From CAYONM01 sp964405325 (GTDB taxonomy: Bacteria; Planctomycetota; UBA11346), in contig CAYONM010000151.1 of assembly GCA_964405325.1 (NCBI GenBank), positions 1 through 9,441 on the forward strand: a DNA stretch of 9,441 nt, read 5' to 3'. Positions 1-9,441 of the stretch are shown here, in pieces. The notes below the pieces were generated by a model. That model saw only the letters and a program-made list of their open reading frames with translations. It was not told where the DNA came from and made no database searches. The first letter of the stretch is position 1. Every line of letters starts with the position of its first letter. Both the position numbers and the translations under genes were made by a program.

Positions 1-2646
<2,646 letters not shown>

Positions 2647-2654
2647 GGCCATGT

Positions 2655-2659
2655 TCCTT
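2655..2659 (-). promoter_or_regulatory. Shine-Dalgarno site of the Calx-beta gene
   Basis: On the minus strand AAGGA lies 8 nt before the ATG at 2646 but only 2 nt before the in-frame ATG at 2652. The spacing favours 2646, giving a protein starting MPRH rather than MAMPRH. Confidence 0.6.
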
Positions 2660-2670
2660 GGGAGGTCTGT

Positions 2671-2690
2671 GCCCAGTTTGACTGATGGGC
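2671..2690. promoter_or_regulatory. Hairpin in the leader of the Calx-beta gene
   Basis: GCCCA (2671-2675) and TGGGC (2686-2690) are perfect inverted arms. A competing inner pairing CAGT/ACTG (2674-2677 with 2681-2684) closes a 3-nt loop. The hairpin sits 11 nt upstream of the ribosome binding site in the probable leader RNA, so it could influence translation or be a protein site. It is short and could be chance. Confidence 0.3.
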
Positions 2691-2886
2691 AGAGAAGAAA
2701 GGGTCAAGACTCTCGGCAACACCGCTTCGGGCAAGTTGCAACTGGAGCATGTGACGCGGTGAAGCATACGTGCTGAAACCCATCAGGGCCAGCTCCAATC
2801 TGAGGAGCGTGCGCTTGGGGGGCAGAGTGTCTCAGTCAAGCGCGGCAATCCCCCTGACTGGCCGCAACAGGGACTCGCCTAGTGGA

Positions 2887-2898
2887 CACCCTAGGGTG
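2887..2898. promoter_or_regulatory. Perfect 12-bp palindrome, candidate operator
   Basis: CACCCTAGGGTG reads identically on both strands; the symmetry stops at the flanking A on each side. A second CCTAG lies 12 nt upstream (2878-2882). Its position between divergent genes, about 50 bp upstream of the candidate promoter, suits a dimeric regulator. No known regulator consensus is recognised. Confidence 0.4.
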
Positions 2899-2931
2899 AA
2901 GTCTTTGTCTTACACACCCCGCCGCGTCACC

Positions 2932-2964
2932 GGCCTGTCACGTTGAGTCAATGCTGACAAGGCC
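2932..2964. promoter_or_regulatory. Long imperfect dyad overlapping the lipoprotein promoter
   Basis: The left arm GGCCTGTCA (2932-2940) matches the right arm TGACAAGGCC (2955-2964) with one extra A. Between them, TTGA-G-TCAA (2943-2951) is a second, nested dyad. The centres nearly coincide at 2947. There is no T-run after it and no gene ends upstream, so it is not a rho-independent terminator. An operator over the -35 region, or a cruciform-prone site, fits better. Confidence 0.45.
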
Positions 2965-2971
2965 ATAGAAC
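2943..2971 (+). promoter_or_regulatory. Candidate sigma70-type promoter of the lipoprotein gene
   Basis: TTGAGT (2943-2948) and TAGAAC (2966-2971) match the -35 and -10 consensus at 4 of 6 bases each, with an ideal 17-bp spacer. Transcription would begin near 2978, giving a leader of about 30 nt before the GTG at 3007. The -35 box lies inside the dyad at 2932-2964, which would allow repression by a bound protein. Matches are moderate, so this is tentative. Confidence 0.35.
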
Positions 2972-2994
2972 AGCCGGTCCGCTGCACTGAAATG

Positions 2995-2999
2995 AGGAG
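2995..2999 (+). promoter_or_regulatory. Shine-Dalgarno site that points to a GTG start
   Basis: AGGAG lies 7 nt before the GTG at 3007, an optimal spacing. The in-frame ATG at 2992 has no purine-rich site upstream, and the AGGAG lies within its own second and third codons. This favours GTG 3007 as the start. Confidence 0.55.
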
Positions 3000-3006
3000 T
3001 GCTCCC

Positions 3007-6000
3007 GTGGCTGTATCCTTTCGTCCCCTGCTCCTACTGCCCCTGGCCCTGCTCCTTTTGGTCTCGGCCGGCTGTGAGCGCAAGTCGACATCAAGTGATC
3101 CTGCTGGGCCTGTTGACCCGCCTACGATTTCGAATTTCTTTGAGGTCCAGTATCTTGGCGAGGAGGTACGGACCATTGCTACGGTCGAGGCTCCTGATCC
3201 CTCGGCGACGGTCGTGCGGGGTACGGACTTTGAGCGCGTCTCACCTCGTGATGACGGCGGTAGGGTCCGCTCGTTTCAGTTCTATAATGGGCGATCCCTC
3301 AACGTTGCTCTGGATGGCGATCTGGTGCTCCAGGGAAGCTCTGCCTTTCAGCTGGAGCAGCCAGTGGTGTCCTCTATTGGTCCCGGTCAGACAGCACCGT
3401 TTTCCATAACCTTTATGCCGTCAGACTTGCGTGAGTACTCAGCCACTCTGACCGTGAATTTCACGCCTAATGGGGGTGAATCCACTCAGTTCAACATCGA
3501 GTTGTTTGGCCGTGGAGGATTTGGTCCGGATGATGTCGTGCTGAAGGTCTATGGCGGATTGGATCAGGCCGAAATCACTTCGGGTGAAGATCCTGTGGCC
3601 GAGAAGGGCTCCGCGTTTGGTTCGCTCAATCGTGAGGTCGTGTCGCTTGCCGCAGAACTCCCTCAGTCCATCTTTACCATAGCCAATGATGGTGGTGGGG
3701 ATATGTCTATCGAACTATCTGTCGTTGGCGATTCTGCTGAGGATTTTCAGCTGATTCCTGCGGAGATGCCGCAAACGCCGTTGGGTGGTTTTAGTACGAC
3801 CTCATTTACGGTTGAGTTCCGTCCAAGTTTGACTTCTGGCAAGGATCCGCGCGAGGCGGTCATCCAGATTGTGACCAATGATAAGCTCTACGATGAGTCT
3901 CCCTACTTTGAGGTGCCGTTGACAGGACGCGTGGTGCAGTCGGACATCGGCGTGGAGTCTTTGGATGTTAATTTGGACAACGCGGTTGTGTTGACGAGTG
4001 GAGCGGTCCCCAGTGTTGAAGATAGAACGGACATGGGTCGGATCCCGGTTGGCAGCATCGGTGCCTTGACGCTGCGTATCGTGAATGCAGGTACGGCGGA
4101 ATTGACACTCTCCGATCTTCCGCCGATCGGCATGTCGGGTCCAGACGACCAACGGGAGCGCTTCTGGGTCAACACGGGTGATCTGGATATTGATTTGCTG
4201 CCAGGTGAGAGCTCCAACTTCCAGGTGTTGGTGCGTCCTTTGGATAAGGGCGGGCTCAGTGCATGGGCAAACATCCTCAGCAACGATCCGAATCCTAGAG
4301 TTTTCACGATCAACTTTCAGGTAGAGGCGGTCGAGGCGGCGATTGGTGTTGAGCACTTTGGTCAGCCGGTTCCGTCGGTTGATGAAGATTATGTTTATTG
4401 GCGCACTTTGCCTTTGCACGATGAGGACGATCTCAATGGCAATGGCGACACGGAGGAGGTGTTGGAGCCTGCTACCATTCTGGAGACGAACGGGACCAGC
4501 TTTGGGCAGGCGCGGGTAAAGGGCAGAGAGCAGACCCGGAAATTCCAGATTGTGAACAATGGTTCCCGGACAATTGCACTTACAGGCACTCGCCCGGTGT
4601 CGTTGACTGGCGACCATGCTTCTGATTTTGTGGTGCTGTCACAGCCTGATCGGTTGACGATTGCTTCAGGTCAGTCGTCGGAATTCGAGCTGCTGTTCCG
4701 ACCAGTGACCTATGGTGAGCGTCGGGCGGTTGTGGCCATTGAGTCGGACGATCCGGATGTACCGGTCTATCTGTTCCCGGTGCTCGGTCTGGGGATGGCG
4801 CCCGATTTGGAAGTCACCTTCAATGGTATCAAAATCGAGAACGGCGATCTCGAGCCGAGTCGCAACGATGGGACGCACCTCGGTGATGTCGGTGTAGCGA
4901 CCGATGAGATCAACCGGGTCGGCATTTGGGCTTATCCGACTCGTTTCAGCGGTGTGATATCCTACTCAAGTCATGAGTTCACGGTGACGAATGTTGGTAA
5001 TGCAGATTTGCATTTCACCGGCAGTCCCAGGGTGGAGATCTCTGGTGTCAACGCGCCTGTTTTTTCCACACCAGGTGTTGACGTTCCTGGGCAGAGCTGG
5101 GGTCTTGATGGTAGTCCGCAGCCTCGGACCAGCGTGCTGAAACCGGGCGAGAGTGATGTTGTCACAGTTGGTGCCAATCCGTCTAAGCAGGGCTTTGTGC
5201 AGGCGACGGTGACTGTTGGCAGTAACGATCCGAGCGATGACGAGGGTTACAGCTTCGCAGTCGGTGTTCGGGGTATCGATTCCTACCCGGTTATCCGTGG
5301 TGGAAACCTGTTGATCCCCGATCGTGGTGATATCGTTGGTAACGAGGATGTGCCGGAATCGGCTGCGGATCCGTATCGTTTTGAGGACCAGACCCTGTTC
5401 TTCGATCTCGACATTGGCTATGATGATGATGGTCGAGCAATTACGCATGGTCCGAACGATAGTTTCGGGACCACTTGGATCACTCGGGCAGGGCAGCATT
5501 TGGCAAGCCGCGGACAAACCTACACCTTCACACTTTCCAATGAGGGTAAGGATGACATTTTCATGGCTGGTATGGATGTGATCGACCTGCCGAGCGGGCG
5601 CATGTCTGATGCATTTGCAAATCTTGCGTTTCAAAACCCATCCATGTATGAGGCGGTCGGAACGGCGGCCGAGGTGCGAGATTTCGATTTCCGAGCTGGC
5701 GCCTTCATTCAATCCATGCCAGAGGAGGATGTCGCCAGCTTTGACGTGACGGTGAGCTCGGATGACATTTGGGATCTGTACGATGCACAGCGGGATCGGC
5801 AGGAGCGTGCGAGAGAGCAGACGGGTGATGAGTCCATCAATTATCGAGATATAGACAACATGCTCTATCTGGAGTTGGAGGAGGAACGGTCAGCTGCCAA
5901 CGAGTTGACTCTGACTTCAGGAACAACTCGTGCTGTTTCCTATGAACGTCAGTTGCGTCTGTTTGTTACAGAGGCGGAATTCGCTCAGGTGACTGCGGAG

Positions 6001-9000
6001 CATCTGGTTGAATTCCGTCACAATGGTGGTGTCTGGAGGGTGGCCATCGATTCTTTGGAGGGGCCAACCGAGGAGACGCCGCTCAGTTCAATCCTGACGG
6101 TCGAGAATCATGTGCCAGCTAAGCCGTATGGGATCGTGGATGCTGATGGAACAGAGGTGTTGACCTTCGATGCTGCGCTGCCGCCGTCGGTCATGATCGA
6201 GGCTTATCGTGTCCGTGGCTATAGGACCGCCTTCAGTCAAAGTGTAGTGCCGGAGATCAGTGCCGTGTCGGTGGGTGACTACGCCGTGTTGGCGAATGGG
6301 GAGAAAGCGGCGATTACCAAGGTGGAGTCGGTGGATGGTTGGTTCGACACGGAAGTAGGCAGCTCGGGCGCTGCCGGAAGCGTGGTTGTCGCCTTGGAGA
6401 CGCCGAATGGTGACATCTTTGCCGATACCGGCGGAGCACAGTTGCCGCTGTCGACCGAAAATTATTGGCGGAGTGCCAGCGTCGATTTGGAGCCGGAGGA
6501 TGGGCAGCGGAAGGTCGTCACTGGTAATTTGGCGGAGGTCGAATTGTACGATGACGCTGACGAGCTTTTGGCGACGGTCTTGGCGCCTATTTTGATGATC
6601 GGCACAGCTGCGGATGACGATGATTTGTCCTGGATTGAGGTGTCCTTCGATTCCACTGCTGCTTCGGCTCAGGTGACAGAGATTCAGGACTCTTTGGGTA
6701 ACGCTCTCCGGGAGTTCGATCCGGCAATCGCGGTGAGTCAGCGAGCGCATCGATATCGGTATTTGATGTATACCAGTGACGAGCTGCCGGAATCGGTTGA
6801 TGGTCACAAGGTTGAGTTGGCAGATGGCAGGCTCATAGATGTGGTCGAGTTCGATGACGAGAATCGCTTTCTGGAGACTGCCCTGCATAGTGCTGGAGCC
6901 AACGAGGATGCGTCGGCTGTTCGGGCTCTGGACAAGAACGGTACTCCGATTGCATCCCTCTATTCGCTCGGACTGTTGCGTTTCGCGCTCTCTGATGTTT
7001 GGGTACATTGTGAGGCGAATACGCTCGGCGGTGTGCGCGAAAAGATGGGCTTATTTATCGGTCGGGCGGATCGCGAGGGGACCAATACCAATGCGGAGCG
7101 ATTGGTTCGGATTCTCGAGGTTGATGAGGAGGAGAGTAGTTTACGTGTGCCCTATCCCTTCCTGTTCACCGATGGTCTGTTTGGAACCTTGGCGTCGGAG
7201 CCGTTCTATGTCACTCGGTATACGGAATTGCGACCGGGAGATACGATCAGCATGGATGAGGTCCGCATTGAAGGTGAGCATGTGCTCAATTCTGATCGTG
7301 ATTTTACCGTGAAACGAGTTGGCTATCGGTATATACAGCTGGAAGAGCCGGTTGTTTCGACCTACTGGAAAGAGGGCGAGGCGAGCCTTGGGAATGCGGC
7401 TGTGATCTCACAAGTGGTCGATATGGAGGCCAGTGAGGGCGATGTCAAATTGATCATGACAACCAGACTGTCGGATCCTGAGTACGATCTGATTGATGGG
7501 CAGCTGAACCGGATTACCTTCACCGACAGTGATTCGCAGAATCATATGCTGTCCTATGTTGATGTCAAAGCGGATGAGGAGACCAGTCGGGTAACGATTC
7601 CGTCGGTGATGTTTGATGAAGTTGGCCTGGAAGTTCCTGACAGCGTCGAGTTTCGCACTGTCAGGTTGAACATCGATTCAGGTGAGATGGATAAGATCGT
7701 TCATGATGCGGAGGTGATCGTTGGTGATTTGGATCCCTATGTGCCAGTAGCTGGTGGCTTGGATCGTAACAACCAGATCATCGAGCTAGATGAGGAGTCT
7801 GGGGGGCGTTCGATTGGTCACGTGATTGGTAGCGAGAGTCCCTGGGCGAGTTTGGCGGGCGGATCTGTGCAAATCGAAGCAATCGATTTCGATCCGATCA
7901 CCTTCATTTCACATACTCCGTCAACGGGCGTGCGTTCGAATGTTGATCTGAATGTTGCCAATTCAAGCGAGCTGGATGGCATTGTTGCCGGTAGCCAGGT
8001 GATTCTCACGGTCAATAACGATGATTATACGTATCGAGTCATCTCCACGCCAGCCTCAGGTGCCACGTCGATTCGCGTGCAGTTAGAGTCAGGTGAAGAC
8101 TTCGATCTGGGGCTCCTGCCCTGGAGTGCATTGGACTATCCGATAACGGCAAGTGTTGAGCGCGTGTTGCCACGGTCGTATTCAGTGCTCGAACTTGATC
8201 CAGGCTTGCCCATGTTGGTATTTCCGGATTCACAGAGTCTTGCTGGAGTTTTGCGCGGATCGGCCATCTCGATCGACTATCAGTATGAGGTGACGGTGCT
8301 TGAAGGTGGTGTGCCGGTGACGCGTACTTTTGAGGGTGTGTTTATCTCCACGGTACGTCAAATAGATGCCGAGCGGAATGGTCTGGTGCTGGCCGACGAC
8401 GTGAATCCTGCATTGCCGCCGTGGAACGATGATTCTAGTATCGAGGGGGTGACCGTTCAGCGTTCCGAGCTGACGCCTTTGGTTCGAATGGTCAAAACAG
8501 GTTCGCGCGCGGCGATCAATCCGCGCAGTCGCGAAATCGGATTTAACTCTAGCAATGAAGATCTCACGGGGATCGAGCCGGGTTCTCGATTCTTCATTTC
8601 AGATTGGCCGCAGTCATTCACGGTAGCATCGGTCGATACAGATCTCGCTCGAATTACGATTAGAGAAGGAATCGACTTCAATTCGCTGCCGTGGAGCAAA
8701 TTAGGCTCGCTATTTGGAATGTCGTTCTTGACTGCTGAGGAAGTGGCCTTCACCGTTCCTGGTCATGCGGTCTCGACGATGCCTCTTGGGCATTCGATTT
8801 CCGAGACTGGTTATATCCGAGAGCGAGATGCGAAATTGACGAATGTCATCAGCGGCGTCGAGGCGGGCGAGACCGTCGAGTTTGGTGTGACGGTTCAGCC
8901 CCGTTCTACCAACCAGGGTGATGGCTCGCATCGCTATGTGGACTTCTATATGGTGCACAACTCCAGTCGATCAGCGGCGAACGATCCGGATGGTAATCCT

Positions 9001-9441
9001 GTTTACAATTTCCGGATGCGGTTCAATGAGGTGGAGCTGTATCCGCAACTGTTCTATCGAGGCGTTGCTGGTGAATCGAAGCTGGATGTCTCTGCTCCGA
9101 TACCCGATGACGCAAATTTCCCGATACGCGCCAAGGGAACCTTGTTTGATGATACTGGCGTAGGGTCCTCAACTACCCATCTGTTCCGTTTGTATAATGA
9201 GTCCAGGGCGACTGGCGATCTCCGTCTTACCGATGTCACGGGAGGATTGATTTCCCTTGCTGGCGCCAATCACGAGATGTTCCAGGTCGATGTGTCTGGG
9301 GATGATAATGATGAGAATGGATTGATGGTTCTGGCTCCGGGTGAGTATATCGACTTCACGGTGACCTTTGCTCCCTCTACGCCTGGGATGAAGGAGACCG
9401 TGCTCCAGATACCGACCAGTGATGGGCAGCAGGCGATCTAC
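3007..9441 (+). CDS. Giant lipoprotein with choice-of-anchor D (ASH-like) modules and a novel repeat array, partial
   Basis: A single frame stays open to the window edge: 2,145 residues from GTG 3007 (five more from ATG 2992; an in-frame TGA at 2944-2946 blocks longer starts). The first 23 residues are a lipoprotein signal: FR, a Leu-rich core, then VSAGC with Cys23 as the lipidated residue, followed by Glu. Only one other cysteine is seen (about 1335). Residues about 71-920 hold roughly six ASH/HYDIN-like beta-sandwich modules. Each has a strand such as FTIANDGG (223), LRIVNAGTAELTL (356), FQIVNNGSRTIAL (513) or FTVTNVGNADLHF (658), followed by an FRP/VRP strand and often SNDP or SDDP. Residues about 919-960 are charged and probably helical. 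About 1005-1900 is a divergent repeat array, and about 1930 onward is ASH-like again (VTFAPSTPG near 2119). Anchoring in an envelope membrane is inferred from the lipobox; a binding or scaffolding role is inferred from the architecture. No catalytic motif was seen. Codons favour G/T at third positions, unlike the C-rich left gene. Confidence 0.88.
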   Translation, partial: MAVSFRPLLLLPLALLLLVSAGCERKSTSSDPAGPVDPPTISNFFEVQYLGEEVRTIATVEAPDPSATVVRGTDFERVSPRDDGGRVRSFQFYNGRSLNVALDGDLVLQGSSAFQLEQPVVSSIGPGQTAPFSITFMPSDLREYSATLTVNFTPNGGESTQFNIELFGRGGFGPDDVVLKVYGGLDQAEITSGEDPVAEKGSAFGSLNREVVSLAAELPQSIFTIANDGGGDMSIELSVVGDSAEDFQLIPAEMPQTPLGGFSTTSFTVEFRPSLTSGKDPREAVIQIVTNDKLYDESPYFEVPLTGRVVQSDIGVESLDVNLDNAVVLTSGAVPSVEDRTDMGRIPVGSIGALTLRIVNAGTAELTLSDLPPIGMSGPDDQRERFWVNTGDLDIDLLPGESSNFQVLVRPLDKGGLSAWANILSNDPNPRVFTINFQVEAVEAAIGVEHFGQPVPSVDEDYVYWRTLPLHDEDDLNGNGDTEEVLEPATILETNGTSFGQARVKGREQTRKFQIVNNGSRTIALTGTRPVSLTGDHASDFVVLSQPDRLTIASGQSSEFELLFRPVTYGERRAVVAIESDDPDVPVYLFPVLGLGMAPDLEVTFNGIKIENGDLEPSRNDGTHLGDVGVATDEINRVGIWAYPTRFSGVISYSSHEFTVTNVGNADLHFTGSPRVEISGVNAPVFSTPGVDVPGQSWGLDGSPQPRTSVLKPGESDVVTVGANPSKQGFVQATVTVGSNDPSDDEGYSFAVGVRGIDSYPVIRGGNLLIPDRGDIVGNEDVPESAADPYRFEDQTLFFDLDIGYDDDGRAITHGPNDSFGTTWITRAGQHLASRGQTYTFTLSNEGKDDIFMAGMDVIDLPSGRMSDAFANLAFQNPSMYEAVGTAAEVRDFDFRAGAFIQSMPEEDVASFDVTVSSDDIWDLYDAQRDRQERAREQTGDESINYRDIDNMLYLELEEERSAANELTLTSGTTRAVSYERQLRLFVTEAEFAQVTAEHLVEFRHNGGVWRVAIDSLEGPTEETPLSSILTVENHVPAKPYGIVDADGTEVLTFDAALPPSVMIEAYRVRGYRTAFSQSVVPEISAVSVGDYAVLANGEKAAITKVESVDGWFDTEVGSSGAAGSVVVALETPNGDIFADTGGAQLPLSTENYWRSASVDLEPEDGQRKVVTGNLAEVELYDDADELLATVLAPILMIGTAADDDDLSWIEVSFDSTAASAQVTEIQDSLGNALREFDPAIAVSQRAHRYRYLMYTSDELPESVDGHKVELADGRLIDVVEFDDENRFLETALHSAGANEDASAVRALDKNGTPIASLYSLGLLRFALSDVWVHCEANTLGGVREKMGLFIGRADREGTNTNAERLVRILEVDEEESSLRVPYPFLFTDGLFGTLASEPFYVTRYTELRPGDTISMDEVRIEGEHVLNSDRDFTVKRVGYRYIQLEEPVVSTYWKEGEASLGNAAVISQVVDMEASEGDVKLIMTTRLSDPEYDLIDGQLNRITFTDSDSQNHMLSYVDVKADEETSRVTIPSVMFDEVGLEVPDSVEFRTVRLNIDSGEMDKIVHDAEVIVGDLDPYVPVAGGLDRNNQIIELDEESGGRSIGHVIGSESPWASLAGGSVQIEAIDFDPITFISHTPSTGVRSNVDLNVANSSELDGIVAGSQVILTVNNDDYTYRVISTPASGATSIRVQLESGEDFDLGLLPWSALDYPITASVERVLPRSYSVLELDPGLPMLVFPDSQSLAGVLRGSAISIDYQYEVTVLEGGVPVTRTFEGVFISTVRQIDAERNGLVLADDVNPALPPWNDDSSIEGVTVQRSELTPLVRMVKTGSRAAINPRSREIGFNSSNEDLTGIEPGSRFFISDWPQSFTVASVDTDLARITIREGIDFNSLPWSKLGSLFGMSFLTAEEVAFTVPGHAVSTMPLGHSISETGYIRERDAKLTNVISGVEAGETVEFGVTVQPRSTNQGDGSHRYVDFYMVHNSSRSAANDPDGNPVYNFRMRFNEVELYPQLFYRGVAGESKLDVSAPIPDDANFPIRAKGTLFDDTGVGSSTTHLFRLYNESRATGDLRLTDVTGGLISLAGANHEMFQVDVSGDDNDENGLMVLAPGEYIDFTVTFAPSTPGMKETVLQIPTSDGQQAIY
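3217..5764 (+). other. N-terminal block of six ASH/HYDIN-like modules
   Basis: Within the lipoprotein, strand signatures of the form beta-N-x-G-x-x-x-beta recur at residues about 90, 223, 356, 513, 658 and 839, so the spacing is 133-181 residues. Most are followed by the strand that ends in FMP, FRP or VRP, and by SNDP or SDDP before the last strands. This is the pattern of choice-of-anchor D domains, bacterial relatives of the ASPM-SPD2-Hydin immunoglobulin fold. The sixth copy is more diverged. The family is mostly described in surface or secreted proteins, where its binding partners are usually unknown. Confidence 0.7.
4420..4458 (+). other. Acidic calcium-binding-like linker
   Basis: DEDDLNGNGDTEE (residues about 472-484) lies between the third and fourth ASH-like modules. 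The alternating Asp/Asn/Gly pattern resembles a single thrombospondin type 3-like calcium loop, but one copy without flanking repeats is weak evidence. Confidence 0.25.
5761..5895 (+). other. Charged, probably helical hinge
   Basis: Residues about 919-963 are dense in Asp, Glu, Arg and Gln (for example AQRDRQERAREQ and LYLELEEERSAA) in an otherwise beta-rich protein. The segment separates the ASH block from the repeat array. A helical spacer or short coiled coil is inferred from composition only. Confidence 0.35.
5989..8772 (+). repeat. Array of about ten divergent protein repeats of 70-105 residues
   Basis: Protein-level repeats inside the lipoprotein. The unit core is F/Y-x-V-x-x-V-D followed by I/L-x-V/L, then an acidic D-F, then in the best copies L-P-W. 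The last three copies are clearest. LPWSA (8116-8130), LPPWN (8413-8427) and LPWSK (8686-8700) are about 100 and 90 residues apart, each preceded by a V-x-x-V/I-D or equivalent strand. Diverged cores are seen near 6030, 6315, 6595, 6840, 7105, 7310 and 7550. The DNA itself is not repetitive, so the duplications are old. The pattern is weakly reminiscent of small beta-barrel domains in phage virion proteins, such as those named FCCH-like, but no family assignment is supported. Confidence 0.5.
8794..9441 (+). other. C-terminal ASH-like module, open at the window edge
   Basis: After the repeat array, residues about 1930-2145 return to the ASH pattern: LFRLYNESRATGDLRL (about 2059), an acidic DDNDENG turn, then APGEYIDFTVTFAPSTPGM (about 2111-2128), the typical PG-x(4)-FTVTFxP strand pair. 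The module is not complete, so more of the protein lies beyond the window. Confidence 0.6.

Larger units (their letters stand above)
2653..2991. other. Divergent intergenic control region
   Basis: No credible gene lies in this stretch. It separates two outward-facing start regions, so it must hold both promoters. It contains a leader hairpin (2671-2690), a 6-bp inverted repeat CAGTCA/TGACTG (2833-2838 and 2855-2860), a perfect 12-bp palindrome (2887-2898), and a long imperfect dyad (2932-2964) over a candidate promoter. I found no convincing -35/-10 pair for the left gene. Small frames here (2577-2798 minus, 2588-2776 plus, 2910-3176 minus) overlap real genes in other frames and have no supported start. 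Confidence 0.75.

Noticed and set aside
2932..2964. Rho-independent terminator
   Set aside because: The stem is not followed by a T-run on either strand and no gene ends next to it.
3802..7008. Long antisense open frames inside the lipoprotein gene (3802-4617, 4966-5712, 6088-7008)
   Set aside because: They are in exact codon register with the sense gene and stay open because the sense frame rarely uses TTA, CTA or TCA there. Their products are rich in Arg, Ile and His with no domain pattern.

Overview
The window looks like an internal piece, or a whole contig, from a Gram-negative-type (diderm) bacterium that exports very large multidomain proteins. Two long genes diverge from a central control region of about 350 bases, and both run off the ends of the window. 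Phylum cannot be read from this alone. Large Calx-beta and choice-of-anchor D (ASH/HYDIN-like) proteins are common in PVC-group and myxobacterial genomes, and that is only a weak hint. No RNA genes, CRISPR array, transposase, integrase or phage structural gene was seen.

Left part (1-2646, minus strand): a secreted, all-beta protein with a Sec signal peptide and about five Calx-beta-like modules. Each module ends in an acidic DDE/DND-type motif. It then enters a Thr/Pro-rich linker and a 55-base G/A homopolymer tract at the window edge, where the sequence is doubtful.

Centre (2653-3006): the divergent intergenic region. It holds a perfect 12-bp palindrome, a long imperfect dyad overlapping a plausible sigma70-type promoter for the right gene, a hairpin in the leader of the left gene, and Shine-Dalgarno sites that favour particular starts for both genes.

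Right part (3007-9441, plus strand): a lipoprotein of more than 2,100 residues with no stop in the window. Its N-terminal third carries about six ASH-like immunoglobulin-fold modules. Then comes a short charged, probably helical hinge, a roughly 900-residue array of divergent repeats of about 70-105 residues that I do not recognise as a named family, and another ASH-like module still open at the window edge.

Together the genes look like a cell-surface pair: one secreted Calx-beta protein and one lipid-anchored giant protein, divergently transcribed and possibly co-regulated. Function (adhesion, envelope scaffolding, partner binding) is inference. The most unusual items are the repeat array in the lipoprotein and the density of symmetric sites between the two genes.
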